From assembly GCF_001890765.1 (NCBI RefSeq), contig NZ_KV878783.1, positions 1,029,514 to 1,093,513 on the forward strand: a stretch of DNA of 64,000 nt. The letters run 5' to 3'. A program made the translations under genes and the position numbers. The notes under the pieces were generated by a model, which ran no database searches, had not been told where the DNA came from, and saw nothing but the letters and a program-made list of their open reading frames with translations. Shown in pieces: positions 16,456 through 24,922 of the stretch (its first letter is position 1; every line of letters starts with the position of its first letter). The stretch comes from Spirulina major PCC 6313 (GTDB lineage Bacteria > Cyanobacteriota > Cyanobacteriia > Cyanobacteriales > Spirulinaceae).

Positions 16456-17784
16456 CTAAAAGTCAAGTTTGTCGAGGACACTCCGGTTGCGCTGACGGCG
16501 TTTGAGTCGCCAATTGAGCATACTGGTGTCGTAGACGTTATTCATTTGTAAGACAGCCCAAAATGCAAGACCTGAGACGGCGATCGCTATTCCAGTATAA
16601 AGAAAAGGCAACCCTATTTTCCGTCCGATCAACACCATGCCGCCGGTGATCAAGGCCCCGACGATCGACCCGATCGCAATTAAATAATTGTCCATAAAGA
16701 GGCTGACGCGGCCGCGCCGTTCTTCGGGGACGAGGCCTTGGAAGGATTTGCGGGCGGTGTCGTCAATGCCGTATTGGGCGAGTTTTTGGAGGGTGAGGGC
16801 GATGGTGCTGGTGGTGAGGGTGGTGAGGGTGGTGAGGAGGGTGAGACCCGCAAGGTTACAGAGGGGCAGGATAAAAAAGATGCGTTTGAGGCTGAGGTGT
16901 TTGATGATTTGGGATGTGCCGAGGCCCTGGAGAAGCATGAGGGCAAACATCCGCAGGAAGGCAAACCCGCCGAGAAACATTTGATAGTTGCCGCTGTTTG
17001 CGAAAAAGCTTTTGGATTGATCGTAGAAGTTAAATTCCATGACGATTTCACAGAAGCTCATGGCCAAGATGGCGAGGGTGAGATAGCGAAAGGCGGGGAC
17101 TTCGCGGACAAATTCCCAGCCTTCGTTGAGGGTTTCTTGGAGGGTTTCGGGGTTTTGTCGGGTGCGGCGGATGGTGAAGTGGGAAAATTTGATGATCAGG
17201 AGGATGCCGATGTAGAGCAGGACGTTGAGGAGGAGGAGGTCTTCGCTGCGGGCCTGGGTGAGGCGGCTGAGGGTGGGTTGAGCGATCGCCACGCCAATGC
17301 CGAGAAAATTCCCGAAAAATCCCCAACTGGCCAGGGTGGAAAAAATGCGTTTGCTCTGGGAAATGTTGAGCACATCGTTGGCGAGGAGCCAAAAGACGGT
17401 GGGGAAAAAGAGATATTGCTGTTCTGAGATTAGATAAAACAGGGAGTAGTTTAACCAGGACGGCATCCCGACCCAAAAGGAAATCCGGAGCACGAGAAAG
17501 GCCCCGCCCAGGCCAGCGGCGACCCAGGCAATGAGGCGATCGCGATCAAAATTGTCAATGAAAAGTACCTGAAGGGCCGTCAGGGCGATGGAAATGGTGT
17601 TACTGAGCACGATTAAGATCAGAAACTGGGGAGCACCCGTCACACTGAGAAAATTACTCAAGGACGTAATTTCTGACATTTTTTGCGCAAAGGCATTGCC
17701 CGACAGGATAAACCCTAGGGTGAGCACGAGGCCCAACTCGCCAGCCCGCAAATTCCAAACTCGGTTTAAAAATTGATTCACCAT
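16456..17784 (-). CDS. MFS-type carrier resembling NTT nucleotide translocases
   Basis: A 442-residue polytopic inner-membrane protein with about twelve hydrophobic segments. The overall pattern (LRAGELGLVLTLGFILSG at the start, ARKSFQGLVPEERRGRVSLF in the second half) recalls the Tlc/NTT-like branch of the major facilitator superfamily. Bacterial chromosomal members are mostly uncharacterised, so nucleotide transport is not claimed. Second gene of the operon that starts with the ParA-like ATPase; its ATG at 17784 lies 6 bases after that gene's stop. Confidence 0.65.
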   Translation of the reverse strand: MVNQFLNRVWNLRAGELGLVLTLGFILSGNAFAQKMSEITSLSNFLSVTGAPQFLILIVLSNTISIALTALQVLFIDNFDRDRLIAWVAAGLGGAFLVLRISFWVGMPSWLNYSLFYLISEQQYLFFPTVFWLLANDVLNISQSKRIFSTLASWGFFGNFLGIGVAIAQPTLSRLTQARSEDLLLLNVLLYIGILLIIKFSHFTIRRTRQNPETLQETLNEGWEFVREVPAFRYLTLAILAMSFCEIVMEFNFYDQSKSFFANSGNYQMFLGGFAFLRMFALMLLQGLGTSQIIKHLSLKRIFFILPLCNLAGLTLLTTLTTLTTSTIALTLQKLAQYGIDDTARKSFQGLVPEERRGRVSLFMDNYLIAIGSIVGALITGGMVLIGRKIGLPFLYTGIAIAVSGLAFWAVLQMNNVYDTSMLNWRLKRRQRNRSVLDKLDF

Positions 17785-17790
17785 ACGTGA

Positions 17791-18732
17791 CTAGACAAGA
17801 TCATCAAAAAGCCCTGATTGTGATCGTTTACGAGTGTGACGGCCCGATTTCATGACAAAACAGGGATGGTAATGAATTTCTTGGGCGTGGGGTTTGGGGG
17901 TGATCAGGCCCTGCTGTACCAAACTGTTGATGAATTGGGTGGTGTCATTGGGGGTCATTTGCATGTGATCCATAACGGCATGGAAGGGGGCCGATCGCTG
18001 CCGAATCAACCAACTGAGGAAGGTTCGATGTTGATCCGGCAGTTGAAGGAGATCAAAAAAACTGAGGCGTAGGGGGGTAACGGTGGAGGTGATTGAAAGG
18101 GTGCTGATCGCTTGGCTGAGGGTGGTGAGATTTTGATAAATGGGGTGATGGGTGAGGTGGGTGCAGAGGGTTTCATGGGGGCCGAGAGTGGCGATTTCGG
18201 CAGTCCAGGGCAGAATGGCGATCGCATCTGGACGATAGATTTGTTGCACTTGGGCGCTGAGGGCGTGAAAGGAAATCGCATGGGGGGCTTGGTTAATCAC
18301 CAGGAGGATTTGGGGGACTTCCAATTGACGAGCGACATCAACAGCGATCGCCGTTTGTTGAAAATCATGCTCATCAATCCCCGACACAAACAGCACCATA
18401 TCGCACAGAGCCAAAATCGGCAGGGTCTCTTGATCCAACGGGCTATTCAACTCCACCCACAGATAATCTAGGGGGGACGGCGTTGAATAGCCATTGAGAT
18501 GTTGACTGAGACGTTCGAGATTCGGCAGCGGGTGCGGTAGCGGATCTAGCAGATGCAAGGTGTCTAGAATTGTCGCATCGGCGGGGAAACGCGCCTGGAT
18601 CGACTGCTCCGCCGGTTGGTCAATGATCCCCGTATGATAACCATTCTGGGCCATCATCATCGCTAAATTCACCAAGCAGGTCGTTTTGCCGATGCCATGT
18701 CGAAACGAGTGAACCGCGATCAGGATAGACAT
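17791..18732 (-). CDS. ParA/MinD-like ATPase with C-terminal winged helix
   Basis: A cytoplasmic P-loop ATPase of the SIMIBI class. The Walker A region reads HSFRHGIGKTT at residues 8-18, so the deviant signature Lys of ParA/MinD is replaced by Arg11 and the next Gly by His12. WVELNSP and LFVSGIDEHD occupy the switch regions. Residues ~240-300 look like a winged helix (HRTFLSWLIRQ ... INSLVQQGLI). I use ATG 18732; an extension to TTG 18828 lacks support. First gene of a four-gene operon with a carrier, a Cache-HAMP sensor and an ATP-grasp ligase. Chromosome segregation is unlikely in this context. Confidence 0.72.
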   Translation of the reverse strand: MSILIAVHSFRHGIGKTTCLVNLAMMMAQNGYHTGIIDQPAEQSIQARFPADATILDTLHLLDPLPHPLPNLERLSQHLNGYSTPSPLDYLWVELNSPLDQETLPILALCDMVLFVSGIDEHDFQQTAIAVDVARQLEVPQILLVINQAPHAISFHALSAQVQQIYRPDAIAILPWTAEIATLGPHETLCTHLTHHPIYQNLTTLSQAISTLSITSTVTPLRLSFFDLLQLPDQHRTFLSWLIRQRSAPFHAVMDHMQMTPNDTTQFINSLVQQGLITPKPHAQEIHYHPCFVMKSGRHTRKRSQSGLFDDLV

Positions 18733-18894
18733 AGGCCGACAGAGCAGAAACGTGGGATCATCGCAATCATAACAAACGAGCCTCCCGGTTTTCGTGAGAT
18801 ATGCCCCGGACAATCTCCCGTAATGCAATGGAGCCGATGCCCGAAGTGGCCGCTACGGCGTAGACACAAACCCATCTCAAGAATGGACATCCTC

Positions 18895-19005
18895 GCTCGA
18901 TCCCCCTGCCCCTCTTAAAAAGGAGAAAAACCTGTCTACTTCTTCCCTAACAAGGAGAAAAACCTGTCTACTTCCCCTTTTTTAAGGGGGATTGAGGGGG
19001 ATCAA
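18895..19005. repeat. Second GATCCCCCT-ended miniature element with two tandem units
   Basis: Left end CTCGATCCCCCTGCCCCTCTT; right end is the inverted AAGGGGGATTGAGGGGGATC. Inside, AAGGAGAAAAACCTGTCTAC (then TTC) occurs twice (18920-18942 and 18952-18974, period 32). This is the same plan as 4236-4530 with a different internal unit. It sits upstream of the ParA-like gene and downstream of sqdX. Confidence 0.75.
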
Positions 19006-19048
19006 ACACAGACGAGGTGAACACTGGCACGTTATGTATAAGCCGTAG

Positions 19049-20179
19049 CTAGGCGGCAGAGAGAGACGCTCCGGAGACAACGCCATGATAATACTGTTGC
19101 AACTGTCGGGTTGCCGCTGCCCAGCCCCAACGCTCTGCTTCAGCGCGAGCTTGTGCCCGTAGATGTTCCCGCTCAGTGCTGGCTGCGAGGAGGCGCTGGG
19201 TGGCGGTGATTGCTCCGTGGGGATCAGCCGGGTCGAAGAGATAGCCGTTTTCGCCATCGGTGACAATGTCGGGAATGCCGCCGGAATTGGCCGCGACGAC
19301 GGGGCAGCCTGCCGCCATTGCTTCGAGGAGGACGAGGCCGAGGGTTTCGGTGCGGGAGGGGAAAATAAAGGCATCGGCGGAGGCAAAGGCGGAGGCGAGT
19401 TCCATGCCTTGGAGGTAGCCGACGAAGTGGGTGGCGGTTCCGGCGAAATGGGTTTCGAGGGTGGCGCGATGGGGGCCATCGCCGACGATCGCTAAACGCG
19501 CAGCGGGAATTGCTTCGAGGACGGGCTTGATGGTTTCGATCTCTTTTTCCGGGGAGACGCGACCGACGTAGAGCAGGAGGGGGCTGTCGGGGTGGCCGCC
19601 GGAGAGGCGATCGCGCATTTTCACCGTCGCTAAACTCGGCTGAAACATCTCCGTATCTACGCCCCGCTGCCACAGTTGCACCCGTTCAATGCCGTGGCTG
19701 GTGAGTTCGTTCACCATCGCGCTAGAGGTGCAGAGGTTGAGTTGGGCTTGGTTGTGGCCCGCTTTCAGCAGTTCCCAAAAGAGGCCTTCTAAGGCACCAA
19801 AGCCGTAGTGATGGAGGTATTGGGGCAGGTGGGTGTGGTAGGAGGCAACGAGGGGAAGATTTAAAAGTTTGGCGTAGTAAATCCCCGCCAAGCCCAGCAC
19901 AGCGGGATTGACCACATGGATTAGATCCGGTTGAAAGTCTTCGAGGGACTGGCGGATGGTGGGGCGAGGCAGCGCGATTTTCAACTCTGGATACATCGGC
20001 AGCGGAAACGCCGAAAGTCCCTCAATTTTTGCCCCTTTATGCTCTTTTAAGCCGCCATCGGGGCAGAAAATCAACACCTCATCACCGGATCGCTGGAGGT
20101 GGTCGATCGTGTGGCGCAGACGAGTGACGATCCCATCAATTTTGGGTAAAAAGGTTTCGGTAAAGAGGGCAATGCGCAT
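19049..20179 (-). CDS. sqdX: Sulfoquinovosyltransferase SqdX (sulfolipid synthase)
   Basis: Transfers sulfoquinovose from UDP-sulfoquinovose to diacylglycerol, giving SQDG, a thylakoid lipid. A GT4 (GT-B fold) enzyme of 376 residues: MRIALFTETFLPKIDGIVTR opens the acceptor domain, WQRGVDTEMFQP links the halves, and the donor site has YVGRVSPEKE and the E-x7-E motif in SRTETLGLVLLEAMAAG. These match SqdX more closely than generic GT4 enzymes. sqdB is not adjacent here. Confidence 0.88.
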   Translation of the reverse strand: MRIALFTETFLPKIDGIVTRLRHTIDHLQRSGDEVLIFCPDGGLKEHKGAKIEGLSAFPLPMYPELKIALPRPTIRQSLEDFQPDLIHVVNPAVLGLAGIYYAKLLNLPLVASYHTHLPQYLHHYGFGALEGLFWELLKAGHNQAQLNLCTSSAMVNELTSHGIERVQLWQRGVDTEMFQPSLATVKMRDRLSGGHPDSPLLLYVGRVSPEKEIETIKPVLEAIPAARLAIVGDGPHRATLETHFAGTATHFVGYLQGMELASAFASADAFIFPSRTETLGLVLLEAMAAGCPVVAANSGGIPDIVTDGENGYLFDPADPHGAITATQRLLAASTEREHLRAQARAEAERWGWAAATRQLQQYYHGVVSGASLSAA

Positions 20180-20258
20180 ACAGGGTTCAGAGTCATGGTT
20201 TGGATGGCTAGCTGCTATTATTTCATCTTGTTTCGCCCCTGGAACATTTTTTTAGCGG

Positions 20259-20300
20259 TGCGATCGCACCGTCCCGGCGGCCCTCAGGAAGGGCCGCCGG
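20259..20300. repeat. Two adjacent perfect hairpins upstream of sqdX
   Basis: GTGCGATCGCAC (20259-20270, centred on HIP1) is followed by CCGGCGGCCCT / AGGGCCGCCGG (20274-20284 and 20290-20300, 5-base loop). No T run follows on either strand. It may shape the sqdX leader or belong to a dispersed repeat. Confidence 0.55.
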
Positions 20301-20411
20301 ACTCAACCCCAGACTGTTTAGCAACCGCCCCAGGGTGACAGGACTCTGAGTCATTGCTGACAGGCTTAGGTGGGAGAGGAGGTCAATGATAGAGTGAGGG
20401 ATGTTCAATGA

Positions 20412-20620
20412 CCCCCACCTGGCATCCGCCGAGGTGGGGGAGTGACCGGAGATAACCCGGTCGTAGCTGCGAATAGGCCACCAAGGTTAGTACGGCAACA
20501 CTTCCGGTTGCTTCTCTAAATCGGATTATTTGTAAGGCCCTGGAATCTCAGGGAGTGGGTTCAGCCCAGAAACACCGTACTCACTGGCTGAAGAGACCTG
20601 TAGTTTTGGAATTATCTTCC
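20412..20620 (+). ncRNA. Candidate omega-RNA (HEARO-like) of IsrB
   Basis: For IscB/IsrB the guide-bearing omega-RNA is encoded just 5' of the gene. This 209-base leader is non-coding and rich in short helices: CCCCCACCT/AGGTGGGGG (20412-20440), GACCGG/CCGGTC (20444-20449/20457-20462), CCCTG/CAGGG (20538-20542/20549-20553) and TCAGCC/GGCTGA (20561-20566/20586-20591). In described elements the guide is taken from host sequence just outside the left end, which here would be about 20385-20411. Assignment rests on position and helices; no covariance model could be run. Confidence 0.55.
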
Positions 20621-21787
20621 ATGCAACGCATCCCAGTCCAAAACCCTGATGGTACTCCTGCCATGCCCACTAAGAGTAGTCGCGCTCAACGGTGGGTAGC
20701 GCAGGGCAGAGCTACATGGGTGAAAACCAATCTACGGATCAAGGCAGTGCGCCTAAAAGCGGAGCCATCGGGTCGTAATACCCAGCCCATCGTGGTCGGG
20801 CTCGATCCCGGCAAACTCTATTCAGGGATTGCCGTTCAATCCGCTCAAGCGACATTATTCCAGTCCCACCTAGAACTCCCCTACCCCAGGGTGCGTGAAC
20901 GGATGGATCATCGCAGAATGCTACGGCGTTCTCGCCGCAGTCGGCGGATTAATCGAGAGTTACCCTTCCAGCTACGAAATCATCGCCAAAAGCGATTTAA
21001 CAACCGTAAACAGCAGAAAGTGCCCCCCAGTATCCGAGCCAACCGAGACCTAGAGTTTCGAGTTGTTCAGGAGTTGTCCCAACTATTCCCCATTGCCACC
21101 ATTGGCTACGAGAAAGTTCGCGCCGACGTGGACTTAACCTCAGGTCGAAAGGGAGCAAAATCTGGGCAAAGTTTCTCTCCGGTCATGGTGGGGCAAGCCT
21201 ACGCCATTGAGAAAATGGAGCAGATTGCCCCCGTCTACACTCGCTACGGGTGGCAGCAGGATGGCAATGGCACCGCTCAACTTCGCTCTACCCTGGGATT
21301 GAAGAAGTCTCAGGACAAAGCAGAACAAATTCCCCAAACCCATGCGGTAGATGGTATCGCTTTAGCCTGTGGATATTTCATCGAGTATCGTCCCTTCCAC
21401 CGGAAACGCAGTCACGGTTATCTTTGGTTTGGAGAGGTTAAGATTACATCTGCCCCATTTGTGGTGATTAAACGGCCACCCATCAGTCGCAGGCAACTGC
21501 ACCTCATGGTTCCCCGTAAAAAGGGTCTACGCCGCAAATATGGGGGCACAGTAACCCGCCATGGATTCCGGAAGGGGGATCTAGTGCGGGCTGAGATGGC
21601 AGGTCGCGTCTCGGTGGGCTATGTGAGTGGGGATACGACTCGGCAAGTTTCTGTTTCTGAGTTCACTTGGAAGCGTATTGGGCAGTTTAGTGCTGCCAAG
21701 GTTGAGCTACTCTATCGCGCCACGGGTATTTTGGTCAGTTGCCCGCAGAGATTGTCAGTCAGTGGGGCATTTAACCCCGCTGCCTGA
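20621..21787 (+). CDS. isrB: IsrB RNA-guided nuclease (RRXRR protein without HNH)
   Basis: 388 residues from the ATG at 20621. An N-terminal PLMP-like domain (residues 1-45, TPAMPTKSSRAQRWVAQGRA) is followed by RuvC-I (VVGLDPG, Asp62), an Arg-rich bridge helix (91-127, with RRMLRRSRRSRR), RuvC-II (IGYEKV, Glu164) and RuvC-III (HAVDGIA, His241 and Asp244). Only about 80 residues separate RuvC-II from RuvC-III, so the HNH domain of IscB is absent, which defines IsrB. Residues 270-388 are a basic C-terminal domain. All RuvC acidic residues are present and no frame break is seen, so it may be active as an omega-RNA-guided nickase. It lies between sqdX and the gene at 21904. Confidence 0.85.
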   Translation: MQRIPVQNPDGTPAMPTKSSRAQRWVAQGRATWVKTNLRIKAVRLKAEPSGRNTQPIVVGLDPGKLYSGIAVQSAQATLFQSHLELPYPRVRERMDHRRMLRRSRRSRRINRELPFQLRNHRQKRFNNRKQQKVPPSIRANRDLEFRVVQELSQLFPIATIGYEKVRADVDLTSGRKGAKSGQSFSPVMVGQAYAIEKMEQIAPVYTRYGWQQDGNGTAQLRSTLGLKKSQDKAEQIPQTHAVDGIALACGYFIEYRPFHRKRSHGYLWFGEVKITSAPFVVIKRPPISRRQLHLMVPRKKGLRRKYGGTVTRHGFRKGDLVRAEMAGRVSVGYVSGDTTRQVSVSEFTWKRIGQFSAAKVELLYRATGILVSCPQRLSVSGAFNPAA

Positions 21788-21903
21788 CGCTTGTTTCCTC
21801 CCCCACCTGCGGTGCGAGGTGGGGGTTTCCACAAGGAGTTTTTGATGAAGTCAGAAACACTGGGCAAACAAATAAACCATTGTGCAGAAGGTAGAACCAG
21901 CGA

Positions 21904-22779
21904 ATGGATGATGTGATTACACAAGCGCAGCAGGGCAGCATTGCCGCGATCATTCAGATTTTGAATGAAGCACTGATCGAACGCGGGGTTAGAACGCGAG
22001 CAGTTTTGGCAGATGGCGTTTTGCAAATGCTGTGCGAAGCCGGGACAGATCTTCAGCTTGAACAAGCAACCCTTGTGCCCAAAATTCGCGAAATTCTCGA
22101 AGGCATTGAACCGCGCCATATTCGGCGGGTGAATATTTGTAGTCGCATTGCCCAGGAACAGCAATTGATGTGGCTCGAAGACATGGCAAAAAATCCCGAC
22201 AGCCATCTGCTCTGGTCAGAAGAAATTGTATTGCAGCGTCCGAATTTGTGGCGGCGATTGCAGCGCGGACTCACGCCGTCCTCGCTGCCCCCATCCCCAA
22301 AACCCCCAGTGGCGTTGAATGTGCCGGTGATGCGCTCCGGTCTGCCGCCGATGCTGCGCAATAGTATCGGGTTGGTGATTCTTTGTGGGGTGAGTTTTGC
22401 GGCGGGGTTGGGCTATCAGTATTGGCGATCGCAACCCATCTCCACCACCGCAACGCCCCCCTCAACCCCCGTCGCCGCCCCACCCAGCCCCACCCCCACC
22501 ACCATCCTCGTCTCCCCCAGCCCCACCCCAGCGAATGACAATGATCCCTTTGCGGCGGCGGTGCGTCTGGCTGAGCAAATGTCGCGGGCGGGTCAAACGG
22601 CCGAAACGGCGAGCCAGTGGGCAACCTTAGCGGAACAGTGGCAAGTGGCAGCGAACCTGATGAAGGCCGTCCCCCCCGATCATCCCCGCTATCCCCTGGC
22701 CCAAGAACGCGCCGTCACCTACGAACGCTACAGCCAAGTTGCCCAAGACGAAGCCACCACCCGTCAACCGAACAACTAA
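21904..22779 (+). CDS. Conserved cyanobacterial membrane protein of unknown function
   Basis: 291 residues. Residues 1-120 are a soluble cytoplasmic domain (it starts DDVITQAQQGSIAAIIQILN). A Pro-rich joint (about 125-150) leads to one membrane helix (about 152-172, GLVILCGVSFAAGLGY). After a long Pro/Thr/Ser-rich spacer (about 178-215) comes a helical extracytoplasmic domain (AETASQWATLAEQWQVAANL) that resembles a single TPR-like helical pair. I do not recognise a named family. The right end of the IsrB element lies about 75 bases upstream, so the insertion may have displaced its promoter. Confidence 0.7.
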   Translation: MDDVITQAQQGSIAAIIQILNEALIERGVRTRAVLADGVLQMLCEAGTDLQLEQATLVPKIREILEGIEPRHIRRVNICSRIAQEQQLMWLEDMAKNPDSHLLWSEEIVLQRPNLWRRLQRGLTPSSLPPSPKPPVALNVPVMRSGLPPMLRNSIGLVILCGVSFAAGLGYQYWRSQPISTTATPPSTPVAAPPSPTPTTILVSPSPTPANDNDPFAAAVRLAEQMSRAGQTAETASQWATLAEQWQVAANLMKAVPPDHPRYPLAQERAVTYERYSQVAQDEATTRQPNN

Positions 22780-22950
22780 CCCCCACAGATTCCCCAACCT
22801 GTGCCGAAATGCCATGGGCTTGTTAGGGAGATACAGTATAACAGTAGGACTTGGATTCCAGTAAATTCACTGAGGTGGCGGAATGCGCCCTAGGGAATCT
22901 AAAGATCGATCCATTGGGCATACTTTACAGGGGAACATGGGATAAACGTA

Positions 22951-24774
22951 ATGACAAGATTTGATGTGCAACAACTGGGTCAGGTCATTCTCCAGCAATT
23001 GAGCACGACCCAAGAGCCGGAGCAACAACTTGACCAAATTGCTCAGGTTTTGGGTCAACAGTTAACCGCCCAAGCCTGTTTATTACTGCCGCCCCACGAT
23101 CGCCAAGCCGGTCTTGAGGGCTATTGGTGCGATCCGGCGATCGCGATCTCCGATGCTGCCTATCAACAATTGCGCCAACGGAATCCCAGCGTGCAGCGTC
23201 CCTATGCAACGATTCAAGAACTGCCCCTCAATGCCGGGGGGGTGGTGCGATTTGCCCATCAAGCCCCCGATTGGCAGTTGCCGTTACCGGCGGATCAACA
23301 GGTGACGCTCTTCAACATGGTGGCGATCGCCCTCTCGCACCTGCAACTCCAAACGCAACTTCACTGGCAACACAACATCCACGAACTTTTTGAGCAACTC
23401 TGTGAAGCCATTCGCAAAACTGACGATGTAGATGATCTCTTTCAGGTCACCCTGTCGGAATTGGGGCAATTTTTGAAGATCGATCGCAGCTTTGTGATGC
23501 TCTTGAAATATAAAAACCCCCTGGCCCGCGAACCCTTTCGCCAAGCCACCGGCAGCATTGTCAGTCGGTGGCAACTCAATCAGACAATTCCGGCGATCGC
23601 CGCCGTGAAAGCATGGAATTTGCCCGATGACCCAATCTGTCTCGAAGCCTGGCACAACGCCCCCCATGCTTCGGTCTTTTTCCATCGCGATCGCACCCCA
23701 ATGCCCTCCTCCACCGACACCTTCCTCAACTGGTCTGCCTTCCCCACCCTCCTTCTCCTCCCCCTCCTCGGCTCCTCCCAAGGCAACGAAAGCAAACGCC
23801 TCGTCCTTGGCTTCATTGGCTTCCAGCAAACCCAACGCCACCATTGGACCAGTGCCGACCTCGCCATGTTGCGCTGGGTCAGCACCCAAGTCAGCACCTC
23901 GATCATCCATCACAACACCCTCAAACAAGTCAAACTCCTCGTTGATAAACGCACCGCCCAACTCAAAGGCAGCCTCGAAGTCCAAGCCCGCCTCTACGAA
24001 AAAACCCGCCAACAAGTTGAACAACTCCGCCAACTGATCGAACTCAAAGATGAATTTCTCGACTCCGTTAGCCACGAACTCCGCACCCCCTTAACCAGTA
24101 TGAAAGTGGCGATCAAAATTCTCCGCCAACCCCAACTCACCCCCGAACGCAAAAGCCGCTATCTCGACCTCCTCGAACAGGAATGGCAACGAGAATATGA
24201 CCTCATTCAAAATCTCTTAAAACTCCAGCAATCCGAATCTCAATCCCTCCTCATTTCCCTGCAAGACCTCGATTTAGTCGAATTTCTCAAGCCCTTAATT
24301 GAAGCCTTTGAACAACGGTGGCGGAGCAAAAAACTGCGGGTTAATGTTTTCCCCTCCACCACTCCGTTTATCGTCTGCTCCCATCCTGAAGGGTTAGAAC
24401 GAGTGATCAATGAATTGCTCACCAATGCGGGGAAATATTCCGCCGCCAACACCACCGTTGATATTGAAATGGGCTTTGAACAGGATCAAATTGTGATTGA
24501 TGTATCTAACTATGGTGCAGGCATTTCTGAAGCGGATCAAGCACGTATTTTTGATAAATTTATGCGGGGCCAAGGGGTGACCCAGCAGGGCATCGCCGGG
24601 ACGGGGTTGGGTTTGGCGTTGGTGAAAAGTTTGGTGAAACATCTCGGCGGCGAAATTGCCGTCCAAAGCCAATTGGCAACGGATGAGGCGCTTGGCAAAA
24701 CCTGTTTTACCCTCTCGCTACCGATTACGCCCACCCCGAATTCCTTTACCTCCGACCCGCCGGTATCCAGCTAA
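22951..24774 (+). CDS. GAF-domain sensor histidine kinase
   Basis: 607 residues, soluble. Two GAF-like regions (about 10-130 and 150-325) precede a coiled coil (325-365), a HisKA domain with the phospho-acceptor His375 in DSVSHELRTPLTSM and a HATPase_c domain (about 460-595) with NELLTNAGKYS, GAGISEADQARIFDKF and GTGLGLALVKSLV. No GAF Cys of the chromophore-binding type stands out, so a small ligand or redox cue is more likely than light. The partner response regulator is not adjacent. Confidence 0.88.
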   Translation: MTRFDVQQLGQVILQQLSTTQEPEQQLDQIAQVLGQQLTAQACLLLPPHDRQAGLEGYWCDPAIAISDAAYQQLRQRNPSVQRPYATIQELPLNAGGVVRFAHQAPDWQLPLPADQQVTLFNMVAIALSHLQLQTQLHWQHNIHELFEQLCEAIRKTDDVDDLFQVTLSELGQFLKIDRSFVMLLKYKNPLAREPFRQATGSIVSRWQLNQTIPAIAAVKAWNLPDDPICLEAWHNAPHASVFFHRDRTPMPSSTDTFLNWSAFPTLLLLPLLGSSQGNESKRLVLGFIGFQQTQRHHWTSADLAMLRWVSTQVSTSIIHHNTLKQVKLLVDKRTAQLKGSLEVQARLYEKTRQQVEQLRQLIELKDEFLDSVSHELRTPLTSMKVAIKILRQPQLTPERKSRYLDLLEQEWQREYDLIQNLLKLQQSESQSLLISLQDLDLVEFLKPLIEAFEQRWRSKKLRVNVFPSTTPFIVCSHPEGLERVINELLTNAGKYSAANTTVDIEMGFEQDQIVIDVSNYGAGISEADQARIFDKFMRGQGVTQQGIAGTGLGLALVKSLVKHLGGEIAVQSQLATDEALGKTCFTLSLPITPTPNSFTSDPPVSS

Positions 24775-24775
24775 C

Positions 24776-24909
24776 CTGGTTGACTGACTTGATCGCCCTC
24801 ACCTCCAACCCCTCGCCCAGAGGGCGAGGGGAGCCGATCCATTTTTCCAGTTCCCTCTTCCCTAGGGAGAGGGCGTTCCGGGATCTGGCTAATTTTGTCA
24901 GTCAACCAG
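24776..24909. mobile_element. 134-bp MITE with 13-bp terminal inverted repeats
   Basis: CTGGTTGACTGAC (24776-24788) is perfectly inverted at 24897-24909. The interior holds two smaller palindromes (CCCTCGCCCAGAGGGCGAGGG and CCCTCTTCCCTAGGGAGAGGG). It starts right after the histidine kinase stop and ends 13 bases before the mdh stop. No obvious target duplication was seen. Confidence 0.65.
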
Positions 24910-24922
24910 CTTCCTCGCTGGC

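Larger units (their letters stand above)
20405..21830 (+). mobile_element. IsrB-type transposon (IS200/IS605 superfamily, non-autonomous)
   Basis: An IsrB gene with a structured leader, bounded by hairpins that use identical arms. CCCCCACCT/AGGTGGGGG occurs at 20412-20420/20432-20440 on the left and at 21800-21808/21817-21825 on the right. IsrB/IscB elements carry no transposase and depend on a TnpA (HUH, Y1) supplied in trans; none is in the window. Exact ends cannot be fixed without an empty-site comparison. Confidence 0.75.

Noticed and set aside
18733..18828. N-terminal extension of the ParA-like protein from a TTG
   Set aside because: The extra residues have no family support and the P-loop strand begins naturally at MSILIAVHS (ATG 18732).
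20223..20408. 61-codon minus-strand frame upstream of sqdX
   Set aside because: It runs through two GC-rich hairpins and lacks a ribosome site or similarity to known proteins.
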